From Burkholderiales bacterium (GTDB lineage: Bacteria > Pseudomonadota > Gammaproteobacteria > Burkholderiales > Burkholderiaceae_C), in contig CANHVY010000023.1 in the NCBI GenBank assembly GCA_947464185.1, forward strand, positions 1-62,905: a stretch of 62,905 nucleotides of DNA, given 5' to 3'. The notes beneath the pieces were generated by a model. The model made no database searches. It worked only from the letters and a program-made list of their open reading frames with translations, and was not told where the DNA came from. Below are positions 56,470 to 62,905 of the stretch, in pieces; positions within the stretch are counted from its first letter, which is position 1, and every line of letters starts with the position of its first letter. The position numbers and the translations under genes were made by a program.

Positions 56470-56504
56470 GCATCATGGCATCAAGTTGGCATCAAGACAT
56501 CACC
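56470..56504 (-). promoter_or_regulatory. direct-repeat operator candidate for vapBC
   Basis: Octamers GCATCATG (56470-56477), GCATCAAG (56478-56485), GCATCAAG (56489-56496) and ACATCACC (56497-56504) lie 5-39 bp upstream of the vapB start. Repeated half-sites of this kind are what VapBC complexes bind for autoregulation. Confidence 0.55.
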
Positions 56505-56715
56505 ATCCCCCTGCGCGACGTCACGTCACGCCAGGCTGCCCCGTGCCGTCACCCCAGTGCGGTGCGGCCGACGGGGTCATCAAGCACCACGTTGAGACTA
56601 GTCAGTTCATCTGGAAACCATGCGGTTCAACTCTAGACCGTGAAGTCTGGATGCCGTTGGCACGGCGGTGCCTGACATCGCGCTGATGCATGTCCAACCG
56701 AACAGGAGAACGACC

Positions 56716-57639
56716 GTGATACTGAACTTCAAGAACTGGGCCCTGGCCTTGGGGGTGTGCCTGCTGGCTGCCTGCGGGAGCGGCAGCGATGCCCGCAACC
56801 TTGTCGATACCGCCGGCGCCACCCCGAACCTGACGGTGCTGTCCGAAGCCGTCAACGCAGCTGACCTGGGCCCTACGCTGTCAGGCCCGGGCCCTTTCAC
56901 CGTGTTCGCACCCACCGACGAGGCCTTCGCTGCGTTGCTGACCGAACTGGGCATCTCCAAGGCCCAGCTGCTGGCGGACAAGCCGCTGCTGACCAAGGTG
57001 CTGACCTATCACGTCCTCTCTGGCGCGGTGAAGAAGGCCGACATCTCGCTGGGCAAGGGCGTGACCACCGTGGAGGGAGGCTTCTTCAAAGTGGACGCTG
57101 CCGGCACAGACGTGGTGATCACCGATGGCCGAAACCGCATCTCCAAGATCACCGCCACCGATGTGCAGGCCAGCAACGGGGTGATCCATCTGGTCGACAA
57201 GGTGCTGCTGCCAGGAGACAAGACCATCGTGCAGACCGCGCAGTCGATTCCAGACTTCTCCATCCTGGTGGAAGCCGTGGTGGCGGCCGACCTCGCGGCC
57301 ACCCTGTCGCAGCCCGGCCCGTTCACCGTGTTTGCGCCCACCAACGCTGCCTTTGTCGCGCTGCTGACGGAGCTGGGCCTGACCAAGGAACAACTGCTGG
57401 CGGACAAGCCCTTGCTGGTCAAGGTGCTGACGTATCACGTCCTCAGTGGTGCCGTGCTCAAGGCCGACGTGCCTCTGGGCACGGCCGTGACGACCCTGCA
57501 GGGTGACACCCTCACGGTGGACGCCACCTTGGCGATCACGGACCAGCGCGCGCGCAAGGCGGCCATCACGGCCACCGATGTGCTCAACAGCAACGGCGTG
57601 ATCCACATCATCGACAAGGTGATCCTGCCCAGACCCTGA
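56716..57639 (+). CDS. lipoprotein with two fasciclin (FAS1) domains
   Basis: 307 residues from a GTG at 56716 (AGGAGA upstream; the ATG at 56686 is an alternative). Lipobox LLAAC. Two FAS1 domains (about 37-170 and 180-307) share GPFTVFAPT, LLADKPLL, KVLTYHVLSGAV and NGVIH. The two copies are also very similar at DNA level, so the duplication is recent. FAS1 proteins act in cell-surface adhesion. Confidence 0.9.
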   Translation: MILNFKNWALALGVCLLAACGSGSDARNLVDTAGATPNLTVLSEAVNAADLGPTLSGPGPFTVFAPTDEAFAALLTELGISKAQLLADKPLLTKVLTYHVLSGAVKKADISLGKGVTTVEGGFFKVDAAGTDVVITDGRNRISKITATDVQASNGVIHLVDKVLLPGDKTIVQTAQSIPDFSILVEAVVAADLAATLSQPGPFTVFAPTNAAFVALLTELGLTKEQLLADKPLLVKVLTYHVLSGAVLKADVPLGTAVTTLQGDTLTVDATLAITDQRARKAAITATDVLNSNGVIHIIDKVILPRP

Positions 57640-57701
57640 GGCCTGGCCCGGGCGAACCGGTTGATCCTGCCTGGCGCGGGGGGGGCGGCTGCGTCGATGG
57701 C

Positions 57702-57732
57702 GCGGGCCGCCCTGGCCGCCTTGGCGGCCCGC
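57702..57732. terminator. hairpin between convergent genes
   Basis: GCGGGCCGCC and GGCGGCCCGC form a perfect 10-bp stem with an 11-nt loop, between the fasciclin gene and prfC, whose ends face each other. No T-run is present on either side, so it would be a weak or factor-assisted bidirectional terminator. Confidence 0.45.
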
Positions 57733-57745
57733 ATTTGCGGCCGCC

Positions 57746-59383
<1,638 letters not shown>

Positions 59384-59569
59384 GGCGTGTGCGGCTCAAG
59401 GGCCGCTGGGGGAAACCGGGGATTATCGGAGCCGCATCATTCGCGTGCTGGCCTGCCCCTGCGGGGAGGCACGCCTTGAGTCTGGTTCAACGGAGGTGGA
59501 GGTCTCGACAGCATTTGCGCCTGAGCCGAAATTTGGCCTTCACGCCAAAAACTTCCAAATCACCGTGAC

Positions 59570-60148
59570 GTGACCGACATGGCCACGCGCCGCTCCCAGG
59601 CGTTCGCGGGCGCCCACACCGCCTCCTTCGAGCCGCTGGGGATGGATTACGTCGAGTGGTTCCTGCAACGTGTCAGCGCCGCAGGGCTGGCCGTACCTTC
59701 ACTGCAGGCCGCGTTCGCTGGTTTCCGTGACGTGGGCAGCCGACCTGAGGAACTGGCCAAGGCCGTTCGGCAACTGCAGGACGAAATCGCCGCAGGCCGG
59801 GCCGCTGATGCAGACACGGCCTTCGCCACCATCTGCGCGACGCTGGCCACCGCGGCGGCCGAGCTGGACGTTCAATCGATACAGGACGCCGGCGAATTGG
59901 CCGTGCTGGTGTTCTCTCGAATCGCCACAGGCCAAGCCCGCGGACTCTATGCGGCCGACACGCTGGCCTCATTCAGCAAGACGCTGGGCCGCGAGATCTC
60001 CGCCAACGACATCACCCCGGCCCTCGACAAGCTGGTGGCGGCCAACCTCATCGTTCGCAAGGGCCACGGCCACTCCGACGTCGCCGATCCGTTCGTCAAG
60101 CAGGTGTGGCTGCGGCACCTGCAGACGCGTGAGTCGCTCAGCGGCTGA
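59570..60148 (+). pseudogene. C-terminal remnant of a P-loop ATPase (probable)
   Basis: 192 residues from a GTG (ATG at 59579). No Walker motif is present. The sequence (SFEPLGMDYVEWFLQRV, then a winged-helix-like LGREISANDITPALDKLVAA) looks like the tail of a larger bacterial ATPase of the AAA type. The N-terminal nucleotide-binding part is missing, and an ISL3 scrap lies 66 bp downstream. It could instead be a small free-standing protein. Confidence 0.45.
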
Positions 60149-60214
60149 TGGGCAGAGCCCTTGAGCGCACCCGCCCACTGCCGCCAGGCCATGGGCTTGT
60201 TCGGTGAGGCGGCT

Positions 60215-60313
60215 TGGCTCCACTCCGTTTCGCGTGAAACAAGACAGGCTCTTTTCACCGCCGCCGAGGAGAACGGGCTGGCCGGCAGATGCTTGAGTTT
60301 GGGCATGTGTCAT
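60215..60313 (-). mobile_element. third ISL3-family remnant (3' end only)
   Basis: About 100 bp carry the last transposase codons (PKLKHLPASPFSSAA, compare SKLKHLPVSPFAPAA at the 9.7-kb copy) and a terminal-repeat-like end at 60215, similar to 9681-9708 at about 19 of 26 positions. The orientation is the same as the other two copies. Everything upstream of these codons is gone. Confidence 0.7.
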
Positions 60314-60330
60314 TGCATGACCTGACCCTG

Positions 60331-60855
60331 TTACCTCTTCGGCGCGGCCGCTGAACGCCGCCGAACCTCGGCCTCCAGGCGTGACAGATAGTCGGCTGTG
60401 AATTTCTCCGGATCGAAGAAGACTATCGCCAGCACTCGCCGAAATGGGGCTTGCACGGTGGCTGATTCTTCAACCTTGATGACGGTTGAAACCCGACCTG
60501 GGTCCTCGGACAGTTGGCCGCGCCAGTGGCCGTGGTAACCCTGCGTGCTCTCGAAGGTCAGCTCCAAGGCGCGCTCACTGCGCGAGACTGCGCGGAATGT
60601 GATCGACTCACCGCTTCTGCGTTGTTCGGTCCATTCGTCGGTGGAGCGGACCTCAACCGACAGGACATCCGGCCTCCATGCGGGTTGCGATGCGACGTCG
60701 CTAAGCACCGCCATGATCTCTTGGGCGGGTGCTTCGATTGCAACGGAAGCTGTCGCGGAACGTGTGGCCGGAAGTCGGCTTCCGACCAGATAGGCCGCCA
60801 CCACAAGCAGGATCACCGCCCCACCGGCCGAGCCCAATGCGATGGGCAGGCTCAT
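60331..60855 (-). CDS. SRPBCC-family membrane-anchored protein
   Basis: 174 residues from the ATG at 60855, which overlaps the upstream gene's stop by 4 bp. One N-terminal membrane helix (GSAGGAVILLVVAAYLVG) is followed by a START/SRPBCC-like domain (SVAIEAPAQEIMAVLSDVAS, QPAWRPDVLSVEV). The fold binds hydrophobic ligands. The function is unknown. Confidence 0.7.
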   Translation of the reverse strand: MSLPIALGSAGGAVILLVVAAYLVGSRLPATRSATASVAIEAPAQEIMAVLSDVASQPAWRPDVLSVEVRSTDEWTEQRRSGESITFRAVSRSERALELTFESTQGYHGHWRGQLSEDPGRVSTVIKVEESATVQAPFRRVLAIVFFDPEKFTADYLSRLEAEVRRRSAAAPKR

Positions 60856-61337
60856 GACTGCTCCCCGTGGTGCGACCTTGATGGCCCAGGCTGGGGGCTG
60901 GCGGCAACAGCATCCACCATAGCGCCCATGGCCTCGGCGGCACGCTGATGCACGATCCAGTCGCTGCCGCATCGCAGCTTGCGAGCCAGGGGCGAACCCG
61001 GCTCGACCACGCGCCAGAACGGCGCGATCGCACTGGCAGTGGCACCCTGCTCGATGTCGTCCCAGGCCGTCTCGCTGACGGTGCGCAGGAAGATCGAGGT
61101 CGACACCGGACAGGCCGCGTCGGCGCCGTGCGCCTGCGCCAAACGCCGCCGCAGCTCCTGGATCGATAGGGTGTCGCCCGGCCGGGTATGCGTGCGCAGG
61201 AAGGCCTCGATTTCCTGCGGGCAGGAGATCAGCAGCCGGGCGCCGGCCGGTACACCGGCGAAGGCCTTGTCGAGCGTGACGGTGTGGGGCGGCTGGGCGG
61301 CCATCTTCTGGCGCCAGGTCTTGGGGATTCTTGGCAT
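60852..61337 (-). CDS. MGMT-superfamily (alkyltransferase-like) protein
   Basis: 161 residues. The segment GDTLSIQELRRRLAQAHGAD followed by ACPVSTSIFLRTV and IAPFWRVVEPGSPLARK follows the bacterial MGMT-family pattern (I-x-E-[IL]-R, G-CP-x-[ST]T-x-IF, P-[YF]WR). The usual PCHR cysteine motif of true O6-methylguanine methyltransferases is absent. Non-catalytic recognition of alkylated DNA is possible. It is followed in overlap by the SRPBCC gene. Confidence 0.6.
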   Translation of the reverse strand: MPRIPKTWRQKMAAQPPHTVTLDKAFAGVPAGARLLISCPQEIEAFLRTHTRPGDTLSIQELRRRLAQAHGADAACPVSTSIFLRTVSETAWDDIEQGATASAIAPFWRVVEPGSPLARKLRCGSDWIVHQRAAEAMGAMVDAVAASPQPGPSRSHHGEQS

Positions 61338-61437
61338 GTTTGAACGTGCAGGGATCGGAAGGAGGTGATGCTAGGGGCGGCCTCGGCAGGGGCAAACAAT
61401 CCCCGTATAAACCCTGAGCAGTCGCGAGCGGGCTGGC

Positions 61438-62905
61438 GAGCCTGTCCGGATTTTTGTGTGCGGGGCATAGCATGACCAACAGGAGCATGTATGCCAACCA
61501 GCAGGAAGACGACGAAGGCGGCCCTGGCCGCAGCGGCGGCGATGCCGTCGATCCCGAAGGAACTCATTGACCAGTTCGTGACCGGGCCGATGAGCGCGGA
61601 GGCGGTCAACGCCGCGTCCATGGCGTTCAAGAAGGCGCTGATCGAGCGCGCCCTGGGCGCCGAGCTTTCGCATCACCTGGGCTACCTGCCCGGCGCGACC
61701 AAGCCCGAGGACGCGGTCAACCACCGCAATGGCGCCAGCGGCAAGACCGTACTCACTGAGGACGGCCCGCTTCGCATCGAGGTGCCCCGCGATCGGGAGG
61801 GCTCGTTCGAGCCCTTGCTCATTCCCAAGCACGACCGGCGCTTCACCGGCTTCGACGACAAGATCGTGGCCATGTACGCGCGGGGCATGACGGTGCGCGA
61901 GATCCAGGGCTTCCTGGCCGAGCAGTACGGCACCCAGGTGGCACCGGACTTCATCAGCTCCGTCACCGACGCCGTCATGGCCGAGGTCGGCGCCTGGCAG
62001 GCTCGCCCGCTGGAGCCGATGTACCCGGTGGTCTTTTTCGACGCGCTGCGCGTGAAGATCCGCGAGGACGCCGTCGTGCGCAACAAGGCCATCTACCTGG
62101 CCCTGGGCATCCTGCCCGACGGTACGCGCGACATCCTGGGCTTGTGGATCGAGAACACCGAGGGCGCGAAGTTCTGGATGAAGGTGTTCAACGACCTCAA
62201 GACGCGCGGCGTGGCCGACATCCTGATCGCCGTCACCGATGGGCTCAAGGGCATCGGTGAAGCCCTTGGCGCGGTGTTCCCGGCGACCACGCTGCAGACC
62301 TGCATCGTGCACCTGATCCGCAACAGTCTGGACTACGCTAGCTGGAAGGACCGCAAGCTGCTGGCCGCCGCCCTGCGCCCCGTCTACACCGCAGCCAGCG
62401 CCGAGGCCGCAGAGCAGGCGCTGAACGACTTCGAGCGCGGCGGTTGGGGGCAGCGCTACCCCACCGTCACGGCAGCCTGGCGCCGGGCCTGGGATCGCGT
62501 CATCCCGTTCTTCGCCTTCCCGCCCGAGGTACGCCGCGTGGTCTACACCACCAATGCCATCGAGAGCGTGCACAGCCGGCTGCGCAAGATCATCAAGACG
62601 CGCGGGCACTTCCCCAGCGACGATGCTGCATCCAAGCTCATCTGGCTGGCCCTGCGCAACATCACCGCCGACTGGAGCCGTGCGGCCAAGGAATGGAAGC
62701 TCGCGATGAACCAGTTCGCGATACTGTACGAAGAACGGTTCACGCAGGTCGCGCATGGCGCAGGCCGGTGAGAAGGGTTGAACCATGAGTACATGGGCTC
62801 AACCGGGGCGCCTCCGGCGGCCTGGCAGGGGCCTAAAGACAGTAGAGAAATCAGCCAACAGCCAATTCAGTAAACCGCCTCACACACAGAATTTCGGACA
62901 TCCCC
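61438..62905 (+). mobile_element. IS256-family insertion sequence, apparently complete
   Basis: Terminal inverted repeats of 29 bp: left 61438-61466 (starts GAGCCTGTCCG) and right 62877-62905 (read inward it starts GGGGATGTCCG). Both contain TGTCCG and TGTGTG at matching positions. They flank one transposase gene. The right repeat ends at the last base of the window, so the target duplication cannot be checked and the element may extend a little further. Confidence 0.8.
61491..62771 (+). CDS. IS256-family transposase
   Basis: 426 residues, full length for the family. The mutator-type DDE residues are visible: Asp in VVFFDALRVKIRED, Asp in LIAVTDGLKGIGEAL and Glu in YTTNAIESVHSRLRKIIKTR. The N-terminal helix-turn-helix region (VREIQGFLAEQYG) is intact and there are no frame breaks, so the element is probably active or recently so. 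Confidence 0.96.
   Translation: MPTSRKTTKAALAAAAAMPSIPKELIDQFVTGPMSAEAVNAASMAFKKALIERALGAELSHHLGYLPGATKPEDAVNHRNGASGKTVLTEDGPLRIEVPRDREGSFEPLLIPKHDRRFTGFDDKIVAMYARGMTVREIQGFLAEQYGTQVAPDFISSVTDAVMAEVGAWQARPLEPMYPVVFFDALRVKIREDAVVRNKAIYLALGILPDGTRDILGLWIENTEGAKFWMKVFNDLKTRGVADILIAVTDGLKGIGEALGAVFPATTLQTCIVHLIRNSLDYASWKDRKLLAAALRPVYTAASAEAAEQALNDFERGGWGQRYPTVTAAWRRAWDRVIPFFAFPPEVRRVVYTTNAIESVHSRLRKIIKTRGHFPSDDAASKLIWLALRNITADWSRAAKEWKLAMNQFAILYEERFTQVAHGAGR

Overview
The window looks like a betaproteobacterial (Burkholderiales, Comamonadaceae/Sphaerotilaceae-like) chromosome segment. This is inferred from GC-rich protein coding, ubiA, prfC, TAXI-type TRAP transport and the style of the mobile elements; no rRNA or tRNA gene is visible to settle it. 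Base composition changes sharply. The first ~10 kb is visibly less GC-rich than the rest, and the junction falls in insertion-sequence debris.

Region 1 (1-10.3 kb) is a minus-strand catabolic block: a fused indolepyruvate:ferredoxin oxidoreductase, a fused isobutyryl-CoA mutase (IcmF), a small coupled ORF and a GlcD/D-lactate-dehydrogenase-like flavoprotein. It is bracketed by two ISL3-family remnants. The left one interrupts a ProQ/FinO-like gene. The right one interrupts a branched-chain-amino-acid-type periplasmic binding protein, which also carries an in-frame stop.

Region 2 (10.3-39.9 kb) is a type III secretion (T3SS) island, all on the plus strand. The core reads sctC-D-(F)-I-J-K-L-N-O-Q-R-S-T-U-V, mostly with 4-bp stop/start overlaps. 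No sctP is seen between sctO and sctQ, and SctU lacks the NPTH autocleavage motif, so the usual needle-length/substrate-switch module appears to be absent or changed. The core is flanked by candidate secreted proteins: a 971-aa protein whose C-terminal half looks like a metal-dependent sn-glycerol-1-phosphate dehydrogenase (AraM/G1PDH) with all three predicted metal ligands; a protein with a WGDPH motif and a DUF1521/NopE-like region, preceded by an AACCC repeat; two small proteins; a multi-hydrophobic protein; a possible GNAT-fold protein; a glycine-rich beta-type protein; a methyltransferase with a regulatory domain; and an EF-hand plus DUF4214 protein with a 12-bp tandem repeat. Several of these are less GC-rich than the apparatus genes.

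Region 3 (39.9-59.4 kb) is more ordinary: SelO, a NUDIX hydrolase and an SDR dehydrogenase; a four-gene porin / phosphate-binding-like protein / hybrid histidine kinase / REC-GGDEF-EAL signalling operon; a TAXI TRAP transporter; a DUF4143 ATPase; a vapB-vapC-ubiA overlap chain; a double-fasciclin lipoprotein; and prfC. Region 4 (59.5-62.9 kb) is again mosaic: an ATPase C-terminal remnant, a third ISL3 scrap, an SRPBCC/MGMT-like gene pair and an IS256-family element whose right terminal repeat coincides with the window end.
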